DNA of 64,000 nucleotides from SAR202 cluster bacterium bin90 (GTDB lineage Bacteria > Chloroflexota > Dehalococcoidia > Lucifugimonadales > JADFKI01): assembly GCA_002238855.1 (NCBI GenBank), contig MPND01000001.1, positions 62,001-126,000 on the forward strand, in the 5' to 3' direction. The translations under genes were made by a program, and so were the position numbers. Below are positions 16,423 to 24,928 of the stretch, one piece after another. The number at the start of each line of letters is the position of its first letter. Position 1 is the first letter of the stretch. The notes under the pieces are model-generated. The model saw only the letters and a program-made list of their open reading frames with translations. It was not told where the DNA came from and did not search any database.

Positions 16423-17120
16423 CAGTGTTGCACCGTCAACTCGCCTGCCGTCAGCCCTGAGCTGTCGGATACAATCAGACCGTCGCGCATAGAGATCACG
16501 CGGCTGGCACGCACCGCTATGTCCGCTTCGTGCGTCACGATGATGACACTGATCCCTTCAGAGTGAAGCTGTCCGAGGATCTGCATTATTTCCTCCCCGG
16601 AGCGCGAATCCAGGTTGCCGGTGGGCTCATCGGCGAGAAGAATCTCGGGTGACTTCACCAGTGCCCGCGCGATTCCTACGCGCTGCTGTTGTCCGCCCGA
16701 AAGCTCAGTGGGCTTGTGGCGCATGCGATCGGCAAGACCGACCCTTTCCAGTGCTTCTTGCGCCGTTCTGCGGCGATTCCTGTGATTGCCGTACATCAGT
16801 GCAAGCTCCACATTGTTCAGAGCGCTGATGCGAGGAAGCAGGTTGTAGGTCTGGAATACGAAGCCTATCTTGCGGTTCCGTATTTCGGCAAGGCGGCTGT
16901 CTGTCGTGGACCCAATGTCCTCGCCGTCGAGCGTGTATGTGCCTGATGTGGGCACATCGAGACAGCCCAGGATGTTCATAAGTGTAGATTTGCCGGAACC
17001 GGAGGCACCCATTATCGCGACAATTTCACCCTGCGCGATGGACAGATTGACACCGGCGAGCGCCGGAACTTCGACGCTGCCCATCGTGTAGATTTTCTTC
17101 ACATTTTCGATTTCGATCAT
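16422..17120 (-). CDS. ABC transporter ATP-binding protein, MacB/LolD type
   Basis: 232-residue ATPase with Walker [11 protein letters not shown]-loop [17 protein letters not shown], signature [15 protein letters not shown], Walker [13 protein letters not shown] and H-loop VTHE. I chose the ATG at 17120 ([15 protein letters not shown]); the longer frame to 17252 would overlap the adaptor gene. Middle gene of the adaptor-ATPase-permease operon. No clear ribosome binding site precedes it, so translation may depend on the upstream gene. Confidence 0.92.
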   Translation of the reverse strand: MIEIENVKKIYTMGSVEVPALAGVNLSIAQGEIVAIMGASGSGKSTLMNILGCLDVPTSGTYTLDGEDIGSTTDSRLAEIRNRKIGFVFQTYNLLPRISALNNVELALMYGNHRNRRRTAQEALERVGLADRMRHKPTELSGGQQQRVGIARALVKSPEILLADEPTGNLDSRSGEEIMQILGQLHSEGISVIIVTHEADIAVRASRVISMRDGLIVSDSSGLTAGELTVQH

Positions 17121-17163
17121 GTCAGTCTGTTCTTGGACTTTGATTCTTGAGACATTGGTATTA

Positions 17164-19464
17164 TTAGCGCGATGGAGGCCCGCCTCCGCCTCCCGCTCCT
17201 CCGCCCGGCGGTCTGCCACCACCGCGGAATCGGAACTGCCCGCCATCTTCAAGCTGGCTTTCGTCTAGGGCCTGCATCACTATCCGGTCTCCCGGCTCCA
17301 GTCCGTCCTCCACGATTGTAAAGAAGCCGTCACTGCTCCCCAGAGTCACCGGATGCGCGAGAATCTCGCCGTTCTCATCTTCCCTCCGAACGGTTGCGCC
17401 GCTCTCTCCGAACTGCACCGATTGCATCGGTATCACAATCCCTTGTTCTTCAGCGGTTGCCACCCTCGCCACCGCGCTCAGACCCTCCTGAAGTGTAACG
17501 CCCTCCGGTACATTTACGCTGATGGTCACATCGAAAGTTACAACGCCCTGTTCATTGGTGGACGTGGAGCTGATGTTGGTGATAACTCCCTCTAACTCCT
17601 CGTCGGGTAGGGCGTCGATTGTAACGCTGACGGGCTCCTCGCGGCGTATAGAGAGAACATCAATCTCATCCACGCTGCCTTCCAATGTAACGACACTTGA
17701 GTTGATCACCGTCACAATCACATCGAACCGTTCGACTTCCTGTCCGGCTTCAACAGGTATAGACGATATGTAACCGTCCCAGGGTGCCTTGAGGGTAGAA
17801 TCCTCGTAGCGTCTCGTTTCTCCGTCTATCTTCGCCTGCGCCGCCGCCACCGATGCCTCCTGCAGCGTGATTTGCAGTTCGCTGCGGTCGTGGATTTCCT
17901 GTAAGTCCTGCGAGGCTTGATCCAGTCCGGCCCGTGCAAGTGCCAACGCATTGCTCTTTACGGCAATCTCTACGGCTTCGGGCCTTAGTGTGGTTTCGAG
18001 CAGCGACGCGGCAGCGTCTCGGTTCTCTTGGGCAAGCGAAAGGCGGTTTCTCAGGCTTTCAACCTCAACTGCGTCTAGTGTAAGCAGGTCTCTGAGGTCT
18101 TCTGCGGCCTTTGTCAGATTCTCGCGGGCTGTGGCGACTTTCCTCTCCAATAGTCTGTGCTCCGCGCCGCCGCTCTGCAAACGGTCAACTCTTTCATGTG
18201 CAGATGCGACGCCGTCAACCGCCTGCGAGTGACTTTCCTTCAAGTCAGCCATGGTGTCGTCAAACTCGGCTTCTACGGCCTGCAGGTCGTTGCTGGCGGT
18301 CTGAAGCGCTTCCCATGCGTTGTCCATGTCGCGCTCGATGCAGAGTTCGTGGTTCGTATTTGTCGTATCGGAGGCTCGCTGAGGGACTAGAGTATGGTCA
18401 AGGCACTGGGCTTCAATCCCGCCGCCTCCGGGGAATAAACCAATCCAGCCTAGCACTTTCAACTCGTTCCAGCGGGTATCCGGGTTGTCGAGGATACGCC
18501 CATCCGGAAAAAGCGGATAGTGGGGGGAATAAATCACATCCGGATCAAAATCAAGGGCTTCAAATAGCTCCTGCGGGGACATCGCAAGGTCACTTTCAGT
18601 TGCCCTGACTCCTGTCCACTTGTAGATGATATTCGTGTAGTCGAGCAACTCCTGGTGGAGGGTATCCCGAGCTTCGTCGAGTATGTCTGCATTTGTGGGA
18701 GAGTTGAGCAGCAGCCTTGCCACAGCCAGGTCGCGCTCGGCGATTTCAAGCTCTGCCTGAGCATTGATGTAGTCGTTGCCTAAGGCGTGCTGGCTGTCCA
18801 GAAGCGCGATATTTGCCTGTGCGACTGCCTCCTCAGCTTGAGCGATCTCCTCGGCGCTCGGAGTCGTTTCGTCGAGAGCTTCCTGCGCGTTCTGCACTTC
18901 GAGTTCGGCATCGGCGAGTGCGGACTCCGCTTCGGCAACGGCCTGTGGGGTTGGATTAAGCAGTTCGTCGAGAGCTTCTTGTGCGCTCTGCACTTCGAGT
19001 TCGGCGTCCGCGATTGCGGCTTCGGCTTCGACAATTCGCACAATAGGTGTCTTCGCGTCCGCGAGAGCATCTAGTGCCTCTTCGTACTCGATCTGCGCCT
19101 CTGCAATTGCGCGTCGCAGGTTCGCCACGCTTTCAGGGTCGAGGCGAGCGAGCGGCTGGCCTTCCGATACTATCTCGCCTTCAGTCACCAGTAATTCCGC
19201 GACATAGCCGGTAGAACCAAAGCTGAGGTCCTCGGTGTTGGTGAAGGCGATACTGCCGTTGATGGCAACTTCCGTCGTCAGCGTGTCGATCCTGACCGGA
19301 ATCAGGCGCTCAGTTGGTGATAGGGCATTTTCAGCTTCGCCTGCAAACGGGTTCAAACCGAAAGGATTGAGGGTGAAAATAACCCCACCAACGACGGCGA
19401 CAATAATCACTACTGCCAGTATCGCTAAGTACCACCCTCGTAATCGATCCCAAAACCCGCTCAT
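17164..19464 (-). CDS. HlyD/MacA-like efflux adaptor with a very long coiled coil
   Basis: 766-residue adaptor. One N-terminal membrane helix (YLAILAVVIIVAVVGGVIFTL) is followed by a split lipoyl domain (LLVTEGEIVSEGQPLARLDPES and, far downstream, LKAPWDGYISSIPVEAGQEV) and beta-barrel/proximal domains to about 735. The tail is Gly/Pro-rich (GGGRPPGGGAGGGGGPPSR). Between the lipoyl halves lies an unusually long Ala/Glu/Gln coiled coil (about 105-560), interrupted by a Cys- and aromatic-containing insert near 265-370. Typical MacA is about 370 residues. A tandem 32-residue repeat lies in the first helix. It heads the export operon. Confidence 0.87.
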   Translation of the reverse strand: MSGFWDRLRGWYLAILAVVIIVAVVGGVIFTLNPFGLNPFAGEAENALSPTERLIPVRIDTLTTEVAINGSIAFTNTEDLSFGSTGYVAELLVTEGEIVSEGQPLARLDPESVANLRRAIAEAQIEYEEALDALADAKTPIVRIVEAEAAIADAELEVQSAQEALDELLNPTPQAVAEAESALADAELEVQNAQEALDETTPSAEEIAQAEEAVAQANIALLDSQHALGNDYINAQAELEIAERDLAVARLLLNSPTNADILDEARDTLHQELLDYTNIIYKWTGVRATESDLAMSPQELFEALDFDPDVIYSPHYPLFPDGRILDNPDTRWNELKVLGWIGLFPGGGGIEAQCLDHTLVPQRASDTTNTNHELCIERDMDNAWEALQTASNDLQAVEAEFDDTMADLKESHSQAVDGVASAHERVDRLQSGGAEHRLLERKVATARENLTKAAEDLRDLLTLDAVEVESLRNRLSLAQENRDAAASLLETTLRPEAVEIAVKSNALALARAGLDQASQDLQEIHDRSELQITLQEASVAAAQAKIDGETRRYEDSTLKAPWDGYISSIPVEAGQEVERFDVIVTVINSSVVTLEGSVDEIDVLSIRREEPVSVTIDALPDEELEGVITNISSTSTNEQGVVTFDVTISVNVPEGVTLQEGLSAVARVATAEEQGIVIPMQSVQFGESGATVRREDENGEILAHPVTLGSSDGFFTIVEDGLEPGDRIVMQALDESQLEDGGQFRFRGGGRPPGGGAGGGGGPPSR
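18868..19030. repeat. Two-copy 96-bp-spaced internal repeat in the adaptor coiled coil
   Basis: A segment of about 66 bp starting at 18868 recurs at 18964 (offset 96 bp, 32 codons) with few mismatches. It encodes ADAELEVQSAQEALDE and ADAELEVQNAQEALDE. This looks like recent in-frame duplication of a helix unit. Confidence 0.8.
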
Positions 19465-19613
19465 TCAATCACCAACCAGTCCAACATCTGCAAGAATTCC
19501 TAGCCCCTGGGTTGCATCTTAGCAGGTCTGAAATTTCGCACACCCGAAAAGACGTCCATACAAGAATGCAACGCCGCTAGAAGGATTCGGTTAGTGCCCG
19601 ATACCGTTGACTT

Positions 19614-20540
19614 ATGAATGAGAGTAAGTGGCAAGCATTGATTGCGGATTTCGAGCAGCATCTCCGAGCGGAAAAGGGCCTTGCGGATCTGACCGTTCGC
19701 AACTACAAGGCTGACCTTCAGCCGCTTTACGACTACATGCGCCTGAAGGACATCGCCGACATGCGGGTACTCGACCGCTTCACGCTGCGCGGCTACCTCG
19801 CCTGGCTCACGGAACTTGGCTATGTGCGCCATAGCGTTTCGCGAAAACTCAGCACGCTGCGCACCTTCCTCAAGTGGATGTCGAGCAAAGGCATCATCGA
19901 GGGCGATCCGCTTCCGAAGCGCGGCATTATGCGCGTCCCGAAGAAGCTGCCTCGCTTCCTGTCGCAAGAGCAGGCCGAACGGCTCATGGATGCGCCGGAT
20001 GTCACCAAGCCGACTGGCCTGCGCGATCAGGCATTGCTGGAGGTCATCTACGGCGCCGGTCTGCGCGTAAGCGAGGCGAGCAACCTACGCGTAACCGACC
20101 TCAATCTCTCCACGCGAGAGATTCGCGTTCGGGGCAAAGGATCGAAGGAGAGAGTCGTACTCGTGGGCGAGACGGCAAAGAACGCTCTCTCGCTGTACCT
20201 GCGAGATGGCCGTCCCAGGCTGGCAGGCAAGGGCAGCGGCATGACCTTGTTTCTCAATCGATTCGGAGGTCGCCTGAGCCAGCGCAGTATTCAGGAAAAG
20301 GTTCGCAAGTACAGTGTCAAAGCTGCGCTCCCATCGGGTGTACATACCCACACACTCCGCCATTCCTACGCCACACACCTGCTTGAAGGCGGCGCGGACC
20401 TGCGAGTGGTACAGGAGCTGATGGGGCATGCAAGTCCTGCCACCACGCAGATTTACACGCATGTCACGAACGCCCAGGCAAAGCAAGTGTATATGGCGGC
20501 GCACCCACGCGCACGGCTCAGCGAGGACGAGCAGGTCTAG
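19614..20540 (+). CDS. xerD: Tyrosine recombinase XerD/XerC
   Basis: 308-residue site-specific recombinase, probably the chromosome-dimer resolvase acting at dif. An N-terminal SAM-like core-binding domain (1-105) precedes the catalytic domain with the full set Arg151 (GLRVSEASNL), Lys175 (GKGSKER), His246-x-x-Arg249 (HTLRH), His272 (MGHAS) and Tyr281 (IYTHV). Length is right for Xer, and no integrase-type arm-binding domain is present. The ATG at 19614 has no Shine-Dalgarno sequence; TACCGT lies 6 nt before it. XerC versus XerD cannot be settled here. Confidence 0.92.
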   Translation: MNESKWQALIADFEQHLRAEKGLADLTVRNYKADLQPLYDYMRLKDIADMRVLDRFTLRGYLAWLTELGYVRHSVSRKLSTLRTFLKWMSSKGIIEGDPLPKRGIMRVPKKLPRFLSQEQAERLMDAPDVTKPTGLRDQALLEVIYGAGLRVSEASNLRVTDLNLSTREIRVRGKGSKERVVLVGETAKNALSLYLRDGRPRLAGKGSGMTLFLNRFGGRLSQRSIQEKVRKYSVKAALPSGVHTHTLRHSYATHLLEGGADLRVVQELMGHASPATTQIYTHVTNAQAKQVYMAAHPRARLSEDEQV

Positions 20541-20609
20541 TAAGTTTAATCCCTCCTTTCGCTCAAACCTCTGCCAGCTCGAGTCAACGCCTGCCGCCGT
20601 CTCGCAGTA

Positions 20610-20638
20610 TTGCCTAAATGTGGATGTTAATGTAGAGT
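20610..20638 (+). promoter_or_regulatory. Candidate promoter of the molybdenum hydroxylase gene
   Basis: TTGCCT (20610-20615), a 17-bp spacer and TAGAGT (20633-20638) would start a leader of about 87 nt. That leader contains a 7-bp hairpin (20647-20653 with 20667-20673) enclosing the palindrome GGCATGCC. The hairpin's role is unknown. Confidence 0.5.
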
Positions 20639-20731
20639 ACGCGTCAAGTAAGGGGCTGGCATGCCGCCTTACTCTTATGACGAGCGAATGTTGCTCTTTG
20701 GGAAGACATTAACTACCGCAAGGAGGAATGT

Positions 20732-23083
20732 ATGACTACCGCTACTCCGTCCGCTGCCTTCGGTGCCAGCATCAAGCGACGGGAAGATCCTCGCCTGATT
20801 ACTGGCAGAGGCACGTATGTAGATGACATTAAAATGGTGGGCATGTTGCATATTGCGCTGGTTCGCAGCCCTTACGCCCACGCGAATATAACAAGCATCG
20901 ACACATCCGCCGCCAGCGTCGCTGACGGTGTCGTGGCAGTCTTCACCGGCGAGGATATAGGCGAAGAGATTGGCCTCCCTTGCGGCTGGGTCGTGCCGGA
21001 TACGATCGAAGTCCCCCATCCACCACTTGCAATCGGAAAGGTGCGCTGCGTGGGAGATGCCGTTGCAGCGATCGTCGCCGAAAACCCTTCCGCCGCTGTC
21101 GATGCTGCCGAACTGGTGGAGGTGGGATACGATGTACTGCCAGCCGCTGTGAATGCAGAATTGGCAACAAAGGACGGCGCCCCACAGGTACATGACGATG
21201 CTCCAAATAATGTCGGTTTTGAGTGGGAAGTCGCGGGCGGTGACGTCGATGTGGCATCCGAAAGCGCTGAAGTCAGGGTCTCAGAACGAATCGTTAACCA
21301 GCGACTGATCCCCAACTCTATGGAGGGCAGGGCAGTAGTCGCAGACTACAACCCTGGCACGAATCAAGTCACCCTCTGGACTTCATCCCAGATTCCGCAC
21401 TTGGTTCGGCTTCTGCTGGCTCTCGTTACGGGGCATCCGGAGCACCAGATAAGAGTAGTCTCTCCTGATGTGGGCGGCGGATTCGGCTGTAAGCTCTATT
21501 TGTACGCCGAAGAAGTTGTAGCATTCGTGATCGCCAAGCAGCTGGGTCGGCCGGTCAAGTGGACTGAAGAGCGGCAGGAAAATTACCTCGCCACTACTCA
21601 CGGCCGAGACCACATCGGCGATTGGGAGATTGTCGGCAACCGAGACGGGACTATCACGGGCATACAGGGCACAGTTTACGCAAACATGGGCGCGTACCTG
21701 TCCACCTTCGCACCGGCGATTCCGACATACCTCTTCGGGCTTATGCTTGTTGGTCCGTACAAGATCGACAATGTTCGTTGCAAGGTCATCGGTGTGTTTA
21801 CAAACACCACGCCGGTTGACGCTTATCGCGGCGCTGGCAGACCCGAAGCGACCTATGTGGTTGAACGGATGCTGGACAGGTTCGCTGCGGAGATTGGAAT
21901 GGACCCGGTGGAAGTGCGCCGTAAGAACCTGATTCCGCCTTTCGAGGACGGGTACGATGTGGCAACCGGTGTCACGTACGACAGCGGTGACTACGAAAAT
22001 GCGCTTGATCTAGCGCTCTCGATGCTGGGCTACGAAGACTTCCGTGCCGAGCAAGAAGAAGCCCGACAGAATGGCCGATACATAGGCGTGGGTTTCTCGA
22101 CCTATGTCGAAATCTGCGGCATGGCGCCCTCAGCAGTCGCTTATGCCTTGGGTGCAAGGGCTGGCGTGTGGGAGAGTTCCTTGGTGCGCGTGCATCCGAC
22201 AGGCAAGGTGACCGTATACAGCGGCTCATCCGGGCACGGTCAGGGGCACGAGACGACATTCGCTCAGCTCGCGGCATCTGAACTCGGTGTTCCTATCGAG
22301 GATGTGGAAGTAGTCGAGAGCGATACGGCACAGGTTCAGCAGGGCACAGGTACTTTTGGCAGCCGCAGCGCCGTTGTTGGTGGCACTGCCATCCACATGA
22401 GCGTGGAGAAGATCAAGGACAAGGCGAAGCAGATAGCGGCGCATATGCTGGAAGCGTCCCCGGACGATGTGGTCTATGAGGATGGTCAACTCTTCGTGCA
22501 GGGCGCGCCCGCAGAGGCGAAGACCTTCCAGGAAGTCGCGCTGGCGGCATACTGGTATGACGGCTTGCCCGAAGGTCTGGAGCCCGGCTTGGAAGCCACC
22601 AGCATCTACGATCCGAAGAACTTCACTTGGCCGTTCGGCACGCACATCTGCGTAGTCGAGGTTGACTCGGACACCGGCGACACCACCGTACTGCGGTACG
22701 TTGCAGTTGACGATGTAGGCAATGTAATCAACCCAATGATTGTGGAAGGCATGGTTCACGGCGGCGTGGCACAGGGCATCGGACAGGCACTCTGGGAAGA
22801 GGGTGTGTACGACGAGGACGGGCAGCTCATAACGGGCAGCATGCTCGACTATGCGGTGCCGCAGGCGGCAAGCCTGCCATCCTTCGAGACCGCGCGGACT
22901 GTTACGCCTTCGCCGACCAATCCTTTGGGCGTCAAGGGCGCGGGCGAGACTGGCACAATTGCAGCGTCTCCCGCGGTCATCAATGCGGTTGTGGACGCGC
23001 TCTCGCCATTCGGTGTCACCCACATCGACATGCCCGCAAAGGCAGAGAAGGTCTGGCGACTAATCCACGACTCCGGCAATTAG
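20732..23083 (+). CDS. Molybdenum hydroxylase large subunit (xanthine dehydrogenase / form II CoxL-like)
   Basis: 783-residue molybdopterin-binding subunit of the xanthine oxidase family. The N-terminal domain starts at GASIKRREDPRLITGRGTYVDDI. Molybdenum-site motifs are DVGGGFGCK, AYRGAGRPEA near residue 363 (form II type, without the AYRCSFR of true CO dehydrogenase), HGQGHETTFAQ, GTFGSRSAVVGG and the catalytic Glu in KGAGETGT near 737. AAGGAGG precedes the ATG. The usual FAD (CoxM) and 2Fe-2S (CoxS) subunit genes are not adjacent on either side, so the electron-transfer partners must be encoded elsewhere. Substrate unknown; probably a heterocycle or aldehyde. Confidence 0.9.
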   Translation: MTTATPSAAFGASIKRREDPRLITGRGTYVDDIKMVGMLHIALVRSPYAHANITSIDTSAASVADGVVAVFTGEDIGEEIGLPCGWVVPDTIEVPHPPLAIGKVRCVGDAVAAIVAENPSAAVDAAELVEVGYDVLPAAVNAELATKDGAPQVHDDAPNNVGFEWEVAGGDVDVASESAEVRVSERIVNQRLIPNSMEGRAVVADYNPGTNQVTLWTSSQIPHLVRLLLALVTGHPEHQIRVVSPDVGGGFGCKLYLYAEEVVAFVIAKQLGRPVKWTEERQENYLATTHGRDHIGDWEIVGNRDGTITGIQGTVYANMGAYLSTFAPAIPTYLFGLMLVGPYKIDNVRCKVIGVFTNTTPVDAYRGAGRPEATYVVERMLDRFAAEIGMDPVEVRRKNLIPPFEDGYDVATGVTYDSGDYENALDLALSMLGYEDFRAEQEEARQNGRYIGVGFSTYVEICGMAPSAVAYALGARAGVWESSLVRVHPTGKVTVYSGSSGHGQGHETTFAQLAASELGVPIEDVEVVESDTAQVQQGTGTFGSRSAVVGGTAIHMSVEKIKDKAKQIAAHMLEASPDDVVYEDGQLFVQGAPAEAKTFQEVALAAYWYDGLPEGLEPGLEATSIYDPKNFTWPFGTHICVVEVDSDTGDTTVLRYVAVDDVGNVINPMIVEGMVHGGVAQGIGQALWEEGVYDEDGQLITGSMLDYAVPQAASLPSFETARTVTPSPTNPLGVKGAGETGTIAASPAVINAVVDALSPFGVTHIDMPAKAEKVWRLIHDSGN

Positions 23084-23127
23084 GGCGCCAATTCGTCCCA
23101 TAGAATAGGCCCGCTTAGTTAGCGATA

Positions 23128-23161
23128 AAAGGGGCAGGTTATTTCATTCACCTGCCCCTTT
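23128..23161 (+). terminator. Hairpin after the molybdenum hydroxylase gene
   Basis: A perfect 12-bp stem (23128-23139 with 23150-23161) with a 10-nt loop and A-rich/T-rich flanks (AAAGGGG, CCCCTTT). It separates the hydroxylase gene from the MoxR gene. Confidence 0.7.
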
Positions 23162-23204
23162 CAGTTGGACAGGCTTACCAATAGGCAGACAGGCGAGGAA
23201 GGAC

Positions 23205-24089
23205 TTGGAAGAGCGGCAAGACCCAATCAGGGATATTCTGGACAGGCTGGCGTCGGAGAACTATGTCGGCGACCCGGCAATTGCCACATCCATCTACATG
23301 GCGCAGACTTTGGAACGCCCGCTGCTCATAGAGGGACGCGCGGGCGTGGGCAAGACTGAGATTGCAAACGTGATGGCGCGACTGCTCGATACGCGGCTGA
23401 TCCGCCTGCAGTGCTACGAAGGGCTGGACGTCTCCACCGCGCTGTACGAATGGAACTACCAGCGGCAGATGCTGCGGATTAAGCTGAACGAGCAAGCCGA
23501 CATTTCCGCGCAGGAACAGGAGGAAGAAATATTCGGCGAGTCGTTTCTTCTGAAGCGCCCGCTGCTCGCCGCTCTCACCGAACCGGATAAGCCTCCCGTC
23601 CTGCTGATTGACGAAGTTGACCGCGCCGATGAAGAGTTCGAGGCGTTTCTTCTGGAGGTCCTTTCCGATTTTCAGGCGACGATACCGGAGATCGGCACAA
23701 TCAAGGCGAAGCATCGGCCATTCGTAGTGCTGACATCAAATCGCACGCGCGACTTGTCGGACGCGCTGCGTCGCCGCTGCCTCTACCTGTGGATTGATTA
23801 TCCTGACATCGACAAGGAATTGCGCATCGTGCGCGCTAAGGTCAACGGCATCGAAGACAGGCTTGCTCGCCAGGTTGTGCGCTTCGTGGACGGCGCCCGC
23901 CGCACGGGCTTGGACAAAGTGCCCGGAATCGCGGAGACGCTCGATTGGGCTAGGGCGATGGTAGTTTTGCATCTCGACCATCTCGACTACGAAGCTGTCG
24001 AGCAGACGCTCGGCGCAATCATCAAGGACGCGGACGACCTTGAGCGTTTCCGAAGGCAGGCAATCGAGGAGATACTGGCGAAGATATAA
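23205..24089 (+). CDS. MoxR-family AAA ATPase (CoxD-like)
   Basis: 294-residue AAA+ ATPase. Walker A GRAGVGKT is at 44-51, Walker B VLLIDEVDRAD, sensor VLTSNRTRDLSDALRRRC, and a C-terminal helical lid follows. MoxR proteins such as CoxD help insert metals or mature molybdenum hydroxylases, and the position right after a form II large subunit fits that role, though a terminator-like hairpin lies between. The usual VWA partner (CoxE) is absent. The start is TTG at 23205 with GAGGAAGGA upstream. The stop overlaps the next ATG (TAATG). Confidence 0.88.
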   Translation: MEERQDPIRDILDRLASENYVGDPAIATSIYMAQTLERPLLIEGRAGVGKTEIANVMARLLDTRLIRLQCYEGLDVSTALYEWNYQRQMLRIKLNEQADISAQEQEEEIFGESFLLKRPLLAALTEPDKPPVLLIDEVDRADEEFEAFLLEVLSDFQATIPEIGTIKAKHRPFVVLTSNRTRDLSDALRRRCLYLWIDYPDIDKELRIVRAKVNGIEDRLARQVVRFVDGARRTGLDKVPGIAETLDWARAMVVLHLDHLDYEAVEQTLGAIIKDADDLERFRRQAIEEILAKI

Positions 24090-24472
24090 TGGCACACAGA
24101 AGCAGGCTATGCGCGATAATGATTGACTGCCCGCCTGACAGGATGGATGCAGGCGTGGACTTCTGGGGCAATGCGCTTAATATGCCCCCACGCGTCAGAG
24201 AGAATCCATCCAATCCTTATGTCTTTCTCGAAGGGCACGCCGGGGGATTTTTCGTCCTACTGCAGCAGATTGACGAGAATGCAAGGATACACCTGGACTT
24301 CGAGACCGATGATGTCGATGCGGAAGTGAAGCGACTTGAGGCGTTGGGCGCAAAGCGAAAGCAACAGATGGACTCTTTCTGGATAATGGAAGCGCCAAGT
24401 GGCCACGTGTTTTGCGTCGTGCCCCCGCAGTCCAACGATTTCCCCGGGGACGCTCAATTGTGGGACGACTGA
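24089..24472 (+). CDS. VOC-superfamily (glyoxalase-like) protein, copy 1
   Basis: 127-residue single-copy VOC/glyoxalase-6-like protein. Paired beta-alpha-beta motifs are visible: DFWGNALNM, RIHLDFETDDVDAEVKRLEALGAKR and MEAPSGHVFCVVPPQ. The His in HLDFE and the Glu in the MEAPSGH segment are the likely metal ligands. Substrate unknown; members include lyases, dioxygenases and resistance proteins. Translationally coupled to moxR and duplicated by the next gene. Confidence 0.85.
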   Translation: MAHRSRLCAIMIDCPPDRMDAGVDFWGNALNMPPRVRENPSNPYVFLEGHAGGFFVLLQQIDENARIHLDFETDDVDAEVKRLEALGAKRKQQMDSFWIMEAPSGHVFCVVPPQSNDFPGDAQLWDD

Positions 24473-24529
24473 CTTGTTCTCCTGGAAATGAGCCCCTCGC
24501 ACTGACTACAATCATTTGGCAAAGACACA

Positions 24530-24913
24530 ATGGCGCATCGCAGCAGATTGAGCGTGATTCTTATTGACTGCCCACCTGACAGGATGGACGCAGGTGTGGA
24601 GTTCTGGAGTGGCGCGCTCGGAATGCGGGCCCAACACTGGGGCAATGACGACGACCCTTATGCGATACTTGACGGACGCGTCGGAGGACTGACCTTCGGG
24701 CTTCAAGCTGTGAATGATGAAGCACGCATACATCTAGACATCGAGTCTGATGACGTCGATGCAGAAGTGCGGCGGTTGGAGGTGCTAGGAGCACGGCGCA
24801 AAGAACAAGTCAAGTCATGGTGGGTTATGGAAGCGCCCAGCGGTCATGTATTCTGCGTTGTCGGCCCCCAATCTGACGACGTCCCGGCCGACGCTAATTT
24901 GTGGGAAAGTTAG
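24530..24913 (+). CDS. VOC-superfamily (glyoxalase-like) protein, copy 2
   Basis: 127-residue paralogue of the preceding gene and the same length. MAHRSRLSVILIDCPPDRMDAGVEFW and RIHLDIESDDVDAEVRRLEVLGARRKEQ match copy 1 almost residue for residue, while the loop between (MRAQHWGNDDDPYAILDGRVGG) differs. Conserved ends with a divergent pocket loop suggest duplication followed by substrate divergence. It is separated from copy 1 by 57 nt and followed 15 nt later by a TPP enzyme gene. Confidence 0.85.
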   Translation: MAHRSRLSVILIDCPPDRMDAGVEFWSGALGMRAQHWGNDDDPYAILDGRVGGLTFGLQAVNDEARIHLDIESDDVDAEVRRLEVLGARRKEQVKSWWVMEAPSGHVFCVVGPQSDDVPADANLWES

Positions 24914-24928
24914 AATTGGAGTTTCGAC

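Noticed and set aside
19614..20540. Phage or island integrase
   Set aside because: Domain layout and length match Xer; there is no arm-binding domain, no adjacent tRNA, no att repeats and no phage genes.
20639..20731. Molybdenum-cofactor riboswitch upstream of the hydroxylase gene
   Set aside because: The leader is under 90 nt and shows only one short hairpin, too small for the known Moco RNA fold.
20732..23083. True aerobic CO dehydrogenase CoxL
   Set aside because: The active-site loop is AYRGAGR, not the AYRCSFR of form I enzymes.
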